DNA of 17,074 nt from DATGFK01 sp040007395. GTDB lineage: Bacteria; Chloroflexota; Anaerolineae; Aggregatilineales; UBA2796. The notes beneath the pieces were generated by a model, which searched no databases, was not told the DNA's origin, and saw only the letters and a program-made list of their open reading frames with translations. The translations under genes and the position numbers were made by a program. The stretch spans positions 1-17,074 of the forward strand of contig JBDTVG010000240.1 of NCBI GenBank assembly GCA_040007395.1. Reading direction: 5' to 3'. This document shows positions 1 to 7,392 of this stretch, one piece after another; position 1 is the first letter of the stretch; every line of letters begins with the position of its first letter.

Positions 1-145
1 CATGGCCTCACTGTTGGCGCTGGCTTGTCTTAATCTTAACTAGCAATCAGGGTTAATATTACTATCATCATTTACGTGCGGCTGTCTCAACGCCTTATAT
101 TGCGCCTCATCGCTTGAACATCACGCCGAAATCAGCCGACACAAA

Positions 146-178
146 TACTCCTCCCCAGTGTAACACCGGAGAGGAGTA
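146..178 (-). terminator. Hairpin downstream of dnaJ, candidate terminator
   Basis: Arms 146-156 and 168-178 pair over 11 positions with one C/A mismatch (154 with 170). The closing loop can itself form a GTG/CAC pair. Read on the minus strand, the hairpin lies about 47 nt past the dnaJ stop codon and is followed by TTTGT, so the U-tract is short. It could act as an intrinsic terminator for dnaJ or only as a 3' end-protecting stem. Positions 1-145 further left contain no gene I can support. Confidence 0.5.
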
Positions 179-224
179 GAATTTGCATCACTCGTACCAC
201 TTGACCAAAATCAGCAAACGCTCA

Positions 225-1385
225 TTAGCCCTCGCCACCGAAGAAATCAAGCACTCTGTCGAAGAAGCCCTTGCCTGCCTTTTGCGGCTCACCATCGGCG
301 CTGCCAAAGGTTTGCCCCAACTGCTCAAAGAGTTGGCGCTGTTCATTGGTGAGCTTGGTCGGCACAACGACTTGCACGACCACCAGTTCGTCGCCTCGAC
401 TGGTCGAGTTGCCATCGGATCGGATCTTCGGCACGCCTTTGCCGCGCAGCCGGAAAATTTTGCCGGACTGCGTACCGGGCGGAATAATCAAAGGTTCCGA
501 TCCATCGACTGTCGGAATGTTAATACTCGCACCGAGCGCAGCCTGTGACACATTGATCTTCATATCGAGGATCAGGTCATATTCGCGGCGGCGGAAAAAC
601 TCATGCGGCGCGACATGGAAGAAGATTTGCACATTGCCGTTTGGTCCGCCGTACTCGCCGTGTTCGCCTTCATTGACAACCCGCAGCCGAGTCGTATCGT
701 CCACGCCGCCGGGGATGTGAACCTTGAGCTTATTGGTCTTGCGGATCTGACCCACACCACGACATTCCTTGCACGGGGTATCGACGACTTCGCCTCTACC
801 ATGACAACGGGGGCAGGGCGCACTTTCAATGATGCTGCCGAGCAGAGTGGCCCGCGTTTGCCGGATCTCGCCAGTGCCGTTGCAGTCGGGGCAGCGGCGA
901 GTCGAGGTTCCCGGCTCTGCACCATTGCCATGACAATTTTCACAGGTTTCCATCCGCGCCACTTCGATCTCTTTTTCCGCGCCGAAGATCGATTCCTCGA
1001 AGGTCAGATTCATATCGTAGCGAATGTCGCGTCCGGCGCGTGGGCGTTTGCCGCCGCGCCGCTGCTGCTGTGTACCGAATCCGGTAAAGCCGCTGACAAA
1101 ATCGAAAATATCGTTTAGGTCGCCAAAGCCGAAACTATCTGCACTGAAACCACCTGCGGCACTTGGATCAACGCCAGCATGTCCAAAGCGATCATAACGC
1201 GCCCGCTTATCCGAGTCGCTGAGGATCTCGTAAGCAGAAGCAATCTCCTTGAATTTCTCATCAGCGCCGGGTTCGCGATTTACATCGGGATGATGCTGGC
1301 GGGCAAGGCTTCGATAGGCTTTCTTTATTTCGTCGGGCGAAGCACTGCGCGGTACGCCCAGAACTTCATAGAAATCTCGCGGCAT
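225..1385 (-). CDS. dnaJ: Molecular chaperone DnaJ (Hsp40), type I
   Basis: Cytoplasmic co-chaperone that delivers unfolded clients to DnaK and stimulates its ATPase. All type I domains are visible in order. The J domain (about 1-70) has the essential HPD at 32-34. A Gly/Phe-rich linker runs from about 74 to 105. The zinc-finger domain has four CxxCxGxG motifs (Cys 148/151, 165/168, 191/194, 205/208). The C-terminal client-binding domains start near 220. The 386-residue length is normal. The ATG at 1385 is preceded on the minus strand by AAGGTGG about 10 nt away. The protein ends with a Phe- and Gly-rich tail (residues GFFDRVLDFFGGEG). dnaK, grpE and hrcA are not in this window, so this copy is transcribed alone or belongs to a multi-paralogue set. 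The assignment is secure from the motifs. Confidence 0.97.
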   Translation of the reverse strand: MPRDFYEVLGVPRSASPDEIKKAYRSLARQHHPDVNREPGADEKFKEIASAYEILSDSDKRARYDRFGHAGVDPSAAGGFSADSFGFGDLNDIFDFVSGFTGFGTQQQRRGGKRPRAGRDIRYDMNLTFEESIFGAEKEIEVARMETCENCHGNGAEPGTSTRRCPDCNGTGEIRQTRATLLGSIIESAPCPRCHGRGEVVDTPCKECRGVGQIRKTNKLKVHIPGGVDDTTRLRVVNEGEHGEYGGPNGNVQIFFHVAPHEFFRRREYDLILDMKINVSQAALGASINIPTVDGSEPLIIPPGTQSGKIFRLRGKGVPKIRSDGNSTSRGDELVVVQVVVPTKLTNEQRQLFEQLGQTFGSADGEPQKAGKGFFDRVLDFFGGEG

Positions 1386-1445
1386 AGGCGGTCTACCACC
1401 TTCTTACACTCAATTAACTGAATGATTTTACTATTGATGGTATAA

Positions 1446-1489
1446 ATTATACACGGTGCAGTATATGAGTTGTGATAGAATTGCAACTC
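1446..1489 (-). promoter_or_regulatory. Candidate dnaJ promoter with overlapping inverted repeat
   Basis: On the minus strand a perfect TATAAT (-10) lies at 1451-1446, about 60 nt upstream of the dnaJ start. At the expected -35 distance there is only CACAAC, a poor match. That spot is covered by an inverted repeat: GAGTTG at 1467-1472 and CAACTC at 1484-1489, separated by 11 nt. A dyad over the -35 element is a typical repressor or activator position. It matches neither CIRCE (TTAGCACTC half-sites) nor the actinobacterial HAIR element, so any regulator is unknown. Confidence 0.4.
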
Positions 1490-1540
1490 GGTCAGAGGAA
1501 AAGCAAACTGGCAATATACACCAATCGGCCTACAGGGTTA

Positions 1541-1573
1541 GATTCAGACTGGGCTAGCGTAGTGATTCAGACT
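1541..1573. repeat. Exact 10-bp direct repeat, 23-bp period
   Basis: GATTCAGACT occurs at 1541-1550 and again at 1564-1573. The second copy runs into the stop codon of the small minus-strand gene that ends at 1567. No hairpin is associated with it. It may be a small local duplication or chance. Confidence 0.4.
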
Positions 1574-1968
1574 CCGGCGTAGGTTTCCCAACCGCCAAAC
1601 TGCTGGATCTGCTCCCAGCCATTGCGATAACCCAATATAACTCGTCCGCCTTCGCCAGTATCGTCATGCACACGTCGCCAGAAGTTAAGTACAATATCGC
1701 CATGTACTAGCACTTCCTCGACGATAAATTCACAAAGTTCAATTGAATAGCTGCCCCCGCGAGACTTAGCCGCCCGTCGAAATTTTTCATAGTCGGCAAG
1801 GCTAATTTCTAGATACTGGTTTGCGGTATATAACCATGTCCGTACTACGTCATTGGGGAGTCGTCCTCGCACGATGGCGGAACTATCCAGACGGGGCTGC
1901 ACGAATAACGTAGTCATGATATAGTGCGTCAGGTCGTCAGGCAAAACCCACTCGCTGGATTCAGTCAT
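1567..1968 (-). CDS. Conserved-looking hypothetical protein, 133 residues
   Basis: I do not recognise this family. The protein is soluble, mildly acidic and rich in aromatic residues (several Trp, with a C-terminal WETYAGV). It has no signal peptide, membrane segment or obvious catalytic motif. The second half (about 80-125) alternates hydrophobic and polar residues in a way that suggests beta strands. It is probably a real gene: a good Shine-Dalgarno (GAGGAA) sits 7 nt before the ATG at 1968 on the minus strand, and no competing frame is longer. It is monocistronic, 182 nt upstream of dnaJ on the same strand, and divergent from the SDR gene. A dnaJ-linked role cannot be inferred from distance alone. 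Confidence 0.7.
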   Translation of the reverse strand: MTESSEWVLPDDLTHYIMTTLFVQPRLDSSAIVRGRLPNDVVRTWLYTANQYLEISLADYEKFRRAAKSRGGSYSIELCEFIVEEVLVHGDIVLNFWRRVHDDTGEGGRVILGYRNGWEQIQQFGGWETYAGV

Positions 1969-1997
1969 GGTATATTCCTCACAGAAGGATCACGCAA

Positions 1998-2093
1998 TTG
2001 AACGATCAGTAGCAGACGTTACAATACACCCATAGTACATCAATAAGTGACTCAATTGAATAATAGCACTAATTCATTTTATGATCGTTTCAA
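1998..2093. repeat. Inverted repeat in the divergent intergenic region
   Basis: TTGAACGATCA (1998-2008) is matched in inverted orientation by TGATCGTTTCAA (2082-2093), with one extra T. The arms are 73 nt apart, inside the 212-nt region separating the divergent small hypothetical gene and the SDR gene. Two CAATTGAA words also occur here (1995-2002 and 2053-2060). The spacing is too wide for a simple hairpin, but paired half-sites for a DNA-binding regulator would look like this. I see no convincing -35/-10 pair for the SDR gene. Confidence 0.3.
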
Positions 2094-2180
2094 ACGTTGT
2101 AAAGAAGCAACCCTATAGCGTTTGTGTAAAAAATAACTTACTAATCGCGCAGATTATTTGTTATCAAGAGGAGTCGATCA

Positions 2181-2909
2181 ATGTCCAATTATCCAGAGTT
2201 GAAGGGGAAAGTTGCCGTTATCAGCGGCGCAGGCGGCAATTTGGGAGCCGCCGTTGCCCGCCGCTTGCACGCCGATGGAGTCAAGCTGGCGTTAGCAGAT
2301 CGCAATCAGGAGCGAGTCCATGAGTTTGTCCACAGCCTCGGCATTGCTGATGGGGATGCTTTTCTAGCTCCGGTTGATCTATCCAAAAAAGCGGAGGTCG
2401 ATAAATTTATTGATAATATTGTCGATAAATTTGGGCAGATCGATATACTAGTCAATACGGCAGGCGGCTACAAACCCGGCGTGCCTGTTCACGAAATGGA
2501 CGAAAGTTTCTGGGACTCGATGCTTACCTTGAATTCGAAAACTGCCTTTTTGTTGTGCGGGGCAGTGGCGCGAACGATGGTTGCCAAAGGCAATATCGGG
2601 CGCATTGTCAATGTCGCTGGACGCGCTGGACTTTCGGCCTTTGCAACGGGTGCGGCTTATGCAGCGGGTAAAGCGTCGATGCTACGGCTCACCGAAGCGA
2701 TGTCAGGCGAATTGCTTTCGCGAGGGATCACGGTGAATGCAGTTTTGCCTAGCACGATTGATACGCCACAGAATCGGGCAGGCGAACCCAACGCAGATTT
2801 CAGCAAATGGGTGTCGCCGGAGTCGATTGCCGATGTGATTGCTTTCCTCGCCTCAGATGCAGCCCGCGACATCAGCGGCGCGAGTATTCCCATTTATGGC
2901 AAGTCGTAA
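2181..2909 (+). CDS. Short-chain dehydrogenase resembling dihydropteridine reductase
   Basis: NAD(P)H-dependent oxidoreductase of the SDR superfamily, 242 residues, cytosolic. The Rossmann glycine motif is the GAGGNLG variant at 16-22. Asp40 ends the second beta strand and favours NAD(H). An NTAGG motif lies at 92-96. The active site keeps Asn118, Tyr160 and Lys164, but the usual catalytic Ser 13 residues before the Tyr is Gly147 (local sequence NVAGRAG). Serine loss with AG at this place, together with the later words DTPxNR and ADFxKW (about 198-216), recalls quinoid dihydropteridine reductase as I remember the human enzyme. The substrate is therefore plausibly a quinonoid dihydropterin or similar, but this is inference. 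A good ribosome site (AGAGGAG) lies about 7 nt before the ATG. The next gene starts 16 nt downstream, so co-transcription is likely. Confidence 0.85.
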   Translation: MSNYPELKGKVAVISGAGGNLGAAVARRLHADGVKLALADRNQERVHEFVHSLGIADGDAFLAPVDLSKKAEVDKFIDNIVDKFGQIDILVNTAGGYKPGVPVHEMDESFWDSMLTLNSKTAFLLCGAVARTMVAKGNIGRIVNVAGRAGLSAFATGAAYAAGKASMLRLTEAMSGELLSRGITVNAVLPSTIDTPQNRAGEPNADFSKWVSPESIADVIAFLASDAARDISGASIPIYGKS

Positions 2910-2925
2910 CGTATGGAAGCTTTTA

Positions 2926-4224
2926 ATGTCAGTATTGTCTTTTCTGCTTGATGTTGTTCAGCGTAGTGGCTACACACATGGGCAACCGCATAGAGTCGCC
3001 CATATCCCGCATCTTGTCCTGAGTGCACTTGCTGTAATCCTTATCGTTGGCGTTGCAGGATGCAGCAGCCGCGTTGAGTCGGCAGCAGCGACTCAGGCTC
3101 CTGTCGTTATCTCAACATTGCCGCCACTCCCTACCGCGACTACAGTGCCCACGTATATTGGCGGGGCGGCTGATCATCTGTTGGGAGTGGACAACGCCCA
3201 TCTGAATATCGTGATGTACGGCGACTTCCAGTGCGAACCGTGTCTGGATCTCGCCCGCGTGCTGGCAGTATTGCATGATCGTTACCCAGACGATGTGCGA
3301 ATCATTTGGCGGCATTTCCCGCAGCCCCAAAACGATAAATCGCGGCTGGCGGCGCTAGCCAGTGAAGCCGCCAGCGCACAGGGCAAATTCTGGGAAATGC
3401 ACGATCAGCTTTTCACGCAGCAGTCACAATGGACTACGTTACCGCCGGATCAGTTCCGCGCCAAACTTACCGAGTATGCCAAAACGATTGGCGTTGCCGA
3501 TCTTGCCGCCTTCAATGCAGCAATAGACAATCAGACTTATGGAGCGCTGATCGATAAAGCTACCCAAGAAGCGCTCGATCTCGACTTCAAAGGGGTTCCG
3601 GTGCTACTATTCAATGGGTTGCCGTACAGCGGACGAGTCGATGAGTTTGCGCTAGACTCCTATACTCGTCTGCGCTTGCTCGAAAAACGCCAGTATAAAC
3701 ACCAACCCGATCTGATCATCGATCTGAAAAAGAAATACACCGCCACCCTATTCACCGAAAAAGGCAATGTCGTGATCGAGTTGTTCACCAGTGCGGCTCC
3801 GGTAACGGTCAATAACTTTGTTTTTCTGGCACGCGATGGTTGGTATAACGATAATACCTTGCATCGTGTGATTCCGAATCAACTTGCTCAGACCGGCGAT
3901 CCCAGCAGCAGCGGCTTTGGCACGGCGGGCTACACGATCATTGATGAGGCCGATAACGGCTTGACCTTTGACCGCGAAGGGCTAGTGGCGATGGCAAGCC
4001 AACGCAATGTCCGCGACAGTGGCAGCAGCCAATTCTTCATTACCTATGGGCCACTGCGTCCAGCGCTCGATTACGACAAACAATACACCATTTTCGGTCA
4101 TGTGACGCAAGGTATGGATATCTTACACAAACTTACGCCACGCGATCCATTTGATGAATTGCGTTTCCCGAATCCTCCACCCGGCGATAAGCTAATCAAG
4201 GTGGAAATTAGCGAGAGTAACTGA
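2926..4224 (+). CDS. Lipoprotein fusing DsbA-like thioredoxin domain to cyclophilin
   Basis: Predicted extracytoplasmic folding factor, 432 residues. I chose the ATG at 2926 because GGAAG sits 6 nt upstream. Earlier in-frame starts (2839, 2896) lie inside the SDR gene. After an unusually long n-region, a hydrophobic stretch (about 30-45) ends in a lipobox with Cys46, followed by a Ser/Thr/Pro-rich linker. The first domain (about 85-260) is DsbA-like: it has CEPC at 103-106 and a cis-Pro candidate Pro225 in KGVPVLLF. The second domain (about 271-425) is a cyclophilin-type peptidyl-prolyl isomerase. It retains catalytic Arg314 in HRVIP, a QTGD element, GFGTAGY, a FFIT strand and IFGHV near the end. 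The usual aromatic F/M pair after HRVIP is replaced (NQLAQ), so activity may be altered. It would couple disulfide chemistry and proline isomerisation on secreted proteins. The next gene starts 1 nt past the stop. Confidence 0.9.
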   Translation: MSVLSFLLDVVQRSGYTHGQPHRVAHIPHLVLSALAVILIVGVAGCSSRVESAAATQAPVVISTLPPLPTATTVPTYIGGAADHLLGVDNAHLNIVMYGDFQCEPCLDLARVLAVLHDRYPDDVRIIWRHFPQPQNDKSRLAALASEAASAQGKFWEMHDQLFTQQSQWTTLPPDQFRAKLTEYAKTIGVADLAAFNAAIDNQTYGALIDKATQEALDLDFKGVPVLLFNGLPYSGRVDEFALDSYTRLRLLEKRQYKHQPDLIIDLKKKYTATLFTEKGNVVIELFTSAAPVTVNNFVFLARDGWYNDNTLHRVIPNQLAQTGDPSSSGFGTAGYTIIDEADNGLTFDREGLVAMASQRNVRDSGSSQFFITYGPLRPALDYDKQYTIFGHVTQGMDILHKLTPRDPFDELRFPNPPPGDKLIKVEISESN

Positions 4225-4225
4225 T

Positions 4226-5140
4226 ATGCGATCTTTTCTACGATCCGCTTTGTTCATCGTCCTCATTCCAGTGAGTGTACTGGGAATATGGATTGTCGCG
4301 CTTAATCTGGGCGCGAACAGCCTGCTGCGCCGCCGCCGACCCGACCCGTCTGATCCGCCAAGCAATTACGGCATTGACTTTGAAGAAGTGCATTTTCCTA
4401 GCCGCGATGGTCTGAATCTCGTTGGCTGGTGGATTCCGCATGACAATGCACTTGGCACGATCATTATGTGTCATGGGCAAAATGGCAGCATGGACGGCGA
4501 TACCCGACAAATGCCGCCTTTGCACGAAGCTGGCTTCAATGTCCTGATGTTTGACTTCCGCGCCCATGGACGTTCTGAGGGCGAGAGCGTAACGATGGGC
4601 ATGTACGAAAAGGAAGACTTACTCGGCGCAATAGACTTCCTCGGTACACAATACGGCGTTACCGAGATCGGCCTATTAGGCTTTAGCATGGGCGCGGCTA
4701 CTGCATTAATTGCCACCGCGCTTTCGGATCGAGTCTGTGCAGTCGTTGCCGATAGCAGTTTTGGGCGGCTCAAACGCACATTGGCGGCCCATAGTGTCCA
4801 ACGTGGCATCCCGGCGTTTATTGTCCGTCCGGTAATAGATTGGGTCGTCAATTTGGCTTCGATTCGTACCGAAGGCCGCCTTGACCAGATCGATCCGGTG
4901 CGCTGGACAGTCCATACACGCAAGCGACCTATCCTGTTTATTCAGGGCAGGCGCGATCACCTTGTATCGCGACGCGACCTAAAAAAGATGGCTAACCGTG
5001 CGCCGGGATTTACCGAAATCTGGTTGGTCGAGGGGGCAGGGCATCGAGAGGCTTATGACGTAAATCCCGACGAATATAACCGTCGCGTGGTCATGTGGTT
5101 TAAAACCTATCTTGTGAACAGCGAGAGAATCGTCGCTTAG
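4226..5140 (+). CDS. Membrane-anchored alpha/beta hydrolase
   Basis: Serine hydrolase of the alpha/beta fold, 304 residues, probably an esterase or peptidase-like enzyme of unknown substrate. One N-terminal membrane segment (about 8-29) is followed by a basic RRRR cluster (35-38). Whether the catalytic domain faces inward or outward is uncertain: the positive charges after the helix favour inside, but Arg residues also precede it. The core shows the oxyanion-hole HG at 83-84, the nucleophile elbow GFSMG with Ser154, acid Asp244 in GRRDHLVS, and base His273 in GAGHREAY. The triad is complete. The start codon is 1 nt after the stop of the DsbA/cyclophilin gene, so translation is probably coupled and the three plus-strand genes from 2181 likely form one operon. 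The stop codon overlaps that of the opposing cNMP-DUF1003 gene. Confidence 0.9.
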   Translation: MRSFLRSALFIVLIPVSVLGIWIVALNLGANSLLRRRRPDPSDPPSNYGIDFEEVHFPSRDGLNLVGWWIPHDNALGTIIMCHGQNGSMDGDTRQMPPLHEAGFNVLMFDFRAHGRSEGESVTMGMYEKEDLLGAIDFLGTQYGVTEIGLLGFSMGAATALIATALSDRVCAVVADSSFGRLKRTLAAHSVQRGIPAFIVRPVIDWVVNLASIRTEGRLDQIDPVRWTVHTRKRPILFIQGRRDHLVSRRDLKKMANRAPGFTEIWLVEGAGHREAYDVNPDEYNRRVVMWFKTYLVNSERIVA

Positions 5141-6060
5141 TGCGTATTGCTCTCACGATTTTCGCTGAGTACCTGAACCGATTCTGTGTCGTCCGACTCC
5201 GCCTGACCTAAAGTTGGCGGTGCATTTTCCAGCCGTTCCAGCCGCGCCGTTTGATCCAGCATCGACTCGCGCAGCCAATCCAATTTGTGGTTGACTTCAA
5301 GTATGGCAAGCTGCGCTTTGAGACTCACCTGAAATTCCAAGTCAGCGGCGATCTGCGTATATTCGTTTTGTTGGCGCTGACTCATCAGGATTAGCGGCAA
5401 TTGCAACGCGCCTAAAATCGTAATGGTCAGGTTGAGGATGTTAAATTCAAAGGGGCGATCCCAGAATCCGAGCAACTGGGTTACGTTCAAGATTATCCAC
5501 GCGATAATTAACACAATGAGGATCGACAGATAACGCCATGAGCCAACCACCTTTGAAGCGTAGTCAGCGAAATTGTTCCAAGGGTTGTTGTAGCGTTCCT
5601 CATAAACTGCCGTTGCGCTGCGATCCTTGTTGGTTGTCAACAGGGTTGTGTTATCACGCAACCGCTTGGACAGCACATTGATCATGTGGATCGCAGCGTC
5701 CGGGTGCTTGTGCAAGAAATCGACGATCACGGCCTGACGGATAATCAACACTTGCGTCGCTTCCGTCGCGATGGCATTTGCTGTGCGAACGCCATGATCG
5801 AACAAGGACACCTCGCCAAAAAAGTTACCACCTTTGACCTGTGACAGGACAATGCGGTTTTGGCTTTCGTCGTAAATGAACAACTCGACAGTTCCATAGG
5901 AGACTATCAACAGTGCACCGCCGGGATCGCCCGCTAAGAAGACGTTATCGCCCTTATCGTAGTTAAAAGTTTCGACGTGTGGAGCCAGTGCATTGATCTC
6001 GTCAGGGTGTAAGCCTTCAAGAAACGGGACACGGGCAAGCGTGTTCAAGTTAGCAGCCAT
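5137..6060 (-). CDS. Cyclic-nucleotide-binding DUF1003 membrane protein
   Basis: Two-domain membrane sensor of unknown output, 307 residues from the ATG at 6060. A TTG two codons upstream is in frame, but AAGGA lies 7 nt before the ATG and only 1 nt before the TTG, so ATG is preferred. Residues about 10-130 form a CRP-like cyclic-nucleotide-binding domain whose phosphate cassette is intact (FGEVSL with Glu83, then Arg92 in VRTA). Residues about 150-235 match the DUF1003 arrangement: a YNNPWNNFADYAS lead-in, two membrane helices (about 176-198 and 207-228), then a polar QRQQNEY turn. A coiled-coil-like segment (about 236-280) and an acidic tail follow. There is no HTH domain, so it is not a CRP transcription factor. 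The nucleotide (cAMP, cGMP or other) cannot be told from sequence. It converges on the hydrolase with overlapping stops and no visible terminator. Confidence 0.9.
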   Translation of the reverse strand: MAANLNTLARVPFLEGLHPDEINALAPHVETFNYDKGDNVFLAGDPGGALLIVSYGTVELFIYDESQNRIVLSQVKGGNFFGEVSLFDHGVRTANAIATEATQVLIIRQAVIVDFLHKHPDAAIHMINVLSKRLRDNTTLLTTNKDRSATAVYEERYNNPWNNFADYASKVVGSWRYLSILIVLIIAWIILNVTQLLGFWDRPFEFNILNLTITILGALQLPLILMSQRQQNEYTQIAADLEFQVSLKAQLAILEVNHKLDWLRESMLDQTARLERLENAPPTLGQAESDDTESVQVLSENRESNTH

Positions 6061-6092
6061 AGCCAAATCCTTTGCGTATCGTGTACGACAAG

Positions 6093-6098
6093 TATAAT
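6093..6098 (+). promoter_or_regulatory. TATAAT box upstream of tnpB
   Basis: A perfect -10 hexamer lies in the intergenic region left of tnpB. The best -35 match is weak (TTGCGT at 6072-6077, 15-nt spacing), so this is only a candidate. The opposite strand at the same site reads TATACT, so the box could equally serve the divergent cNMP-DUF1003 gene. Confidence 0.3.
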
Positions 6099-6177
6099 AG
6101 ACGCAAGTTTAGTTTATTGCATTTATAGTCTTTTGAGGAAAAGGTTGTAGTGGAATGCCCCGTTGATGATGGAAACT

Positions 6178-7392
6178 ATGCAGGTCGTCGAACAACATAT
6201 CGTCCGTCGTGATGATCCGCTTTGGGCAGTGATTGACGCGACCAGTTTTGCTGGCAAGAATGTGTATAATGCGGCGAACTACCTACTGCGCCAAGAATAC
6301 ATCTTCAAGAGACGGGTGATCCCCTATGTAGCACTCGATAAACACTTTAAGCAGTCTGATCTTCTGCCAGACCAGCAGTTGCCGTCTAAAGTGGTACAAC
6401 AAGTCTTACGGCAAGTGTGTCAGGACTGGCAAAACTACTGCGTCGCGTTGGCGGAATGGCAGATGCATCCCAACAAATTCACAAGTAAACCTCGTCTGCC
6501 CAACTATAAGCACAAGACGGAAGGCCGCACGCTACTAGTCTATCCTGAACTAGCTTATTTTAAGCGAGCGTTGCGGCAGGGGACTATTCAATTGTCAGGG
6601 CTGGGCGTGGTGGCACACACCAAGCAGCGGACAATTGACCAAGTGCGGATTGTGCCGCACAAGACACATTATACTATCGAGGTGGTCTACACAAAGGCCA
6701 TCGAGCCTGCCAAGACGCTGAACCCTGATTTAATTGCTGCGTGTGATCTGGGGGTTGGGACCTTGTGCGCGTTAACTTCAAACAAGCCGGGGATGACTCC
6801 GCTTCTTGTTAATGGACGTGTTCTCAAAGCCATCAACCAAGGGTACAACCAGCACCGAGCGGAGTTGCAAAGCCGTTTACCGCAAGGGCAATATACCTCT
6901 CGCCAACTTGAGGCCATCACTGATAACCGCAACCGCCGGATCAAAACCGAGTTGCACCGCTGTAGTCGCGCGATCATCACCCACCTCGTCAGGGAGGGCA
7001 TTGGTATCTTGGTGATCGGCAAGAACAATGGCTGGAAGCAAGCAGTCAGGCTGGGGTCACGCACCAATCAGAACTTTGTCCAGATTCCTCATGCTCAGTT
7101 CATCGACATGCTGACTTATAAAGCTGCACTGGTTGGGATTCGCGTGCTGATTGCTGAAGAAAGCTACACCTCCAAATGCAGCTTTTTGGATCAAGAAGTG
7201 ATTGGTAAGCACGCGGTGTACGCCGGGAAACGGGTGAAGCGGGGCTTATTTCGCGCTAGCAACGGACGGCTCATCAATGCCGATGTAAACGGCGCGTACA
7301 ACATTCTGCGAAAAGTAGTCCCGAATGCATTTGCCGACGGGATAGGGGCTGCCGTAGTTCAGCCTGTACGGGTTTATCCACGTGCCAACTGA
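6178..7392 (+). CDS. tnpB: TnpB-type RNA-guided nuclease, IS200/IS605-related, no TnpA
   Basis: TnpB is a transposon-encoded RuvC-like nuclease guided by an RNA made from the element's right end. I chose the ATG at 6178 because family members I remember begin MQxVEQH. In-frame TTG 6163, ATG 6166 and ATG 6169 cannot be excluded. In this 404-residue numbering RuvC-I Asp190 is in CDLGVGT and RuvC-III Asp369 is in ADVNGAYN. The RuvC-II glutamate position, normally VIED or VIEN, reads VIGKNNGWKQ with Gly281. A pair of glutamates (327-328) in AEESYTSK is a candidate replacement, as known for rearranged TnpB active sites. Only one Cys (334) remains where two CxxC zinc knuckles usually stand, which is common in the WKQ-type subgroup as I recall it. 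No tnpA is near, so this is a solitary element that would need a transposase in trans. The frame is open and looks intact. Confidence 0.88.
   Translation: MQVVEQHIVRRDDPLWAVIDATSFAGKNVYNAANYLLRQEYIFKRRVIPYVALDKHFKQSDLLPDQQLPSKVVQQVLRQVCQDWQNYCVALAEWQMHPNKFTSKPRLPNYKHKTEGRTLLVYPELAYFKRALRQGTIQLSGLGVVAHTKQRTIDQVRIVPHKTHYTIEVVYTKAIEPAKTLNPDLIAACDLGVGTLCALTSNKPGMTPLLVNGRVLKAINQGYNQHRAELQSRLPQGQYTSRQLEAITDNRNRRIKTELHRCSRAIITHLVREGIGILVIGKNNGWKQAVRLGSRTNQNFVQIPHAQFIDMLTYKAALVGIRVLIAEESYTSKCSFLDQEVIGKHAVYAGKRVKRGLFRASNGRLINADVNGAYNILRKVVPNAFADGIGAAVVQPVRVYPRAN

Noticed and set aside
1..3. CAT at the left edge as the start of a leftward gene
   Set aside because: The best upstream purine run is only 1 nt from the codon and no coding sequence is visible within the window.
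603..1118. 171-codon plus-strand open frame across dnaJ
   Set aside because: It lies wholly inside dnaJ on the other strand, has no ribosome site or recognisable motifs, and dnaJ is certain.
1467..1489. Heat-shock CIRCE or HAIR operator upstream of dnaJ
   Set aside because: Half-sites GAGTTG/CAACTC do not match TTAGCACTC or CTTGAGT; kept only as an unassigned inverted repeat.
2839..2925. Earlier in-frame starts for the DsbA/cyclophilin gene
   Set aside because: They would add residues encoded inside the SDR gene in another frame; the ATG at 2926 has a proper ribosome site and leaves a signal segment intact.
4471..4923. 150-codon minus-strand open frame inside the alpha/beta hydrolase
   Set aside because: Antisense to a gene with a complete catalytic triad; its sequence is rich in Arg, Ser and Pro as expected of a shadow frame.
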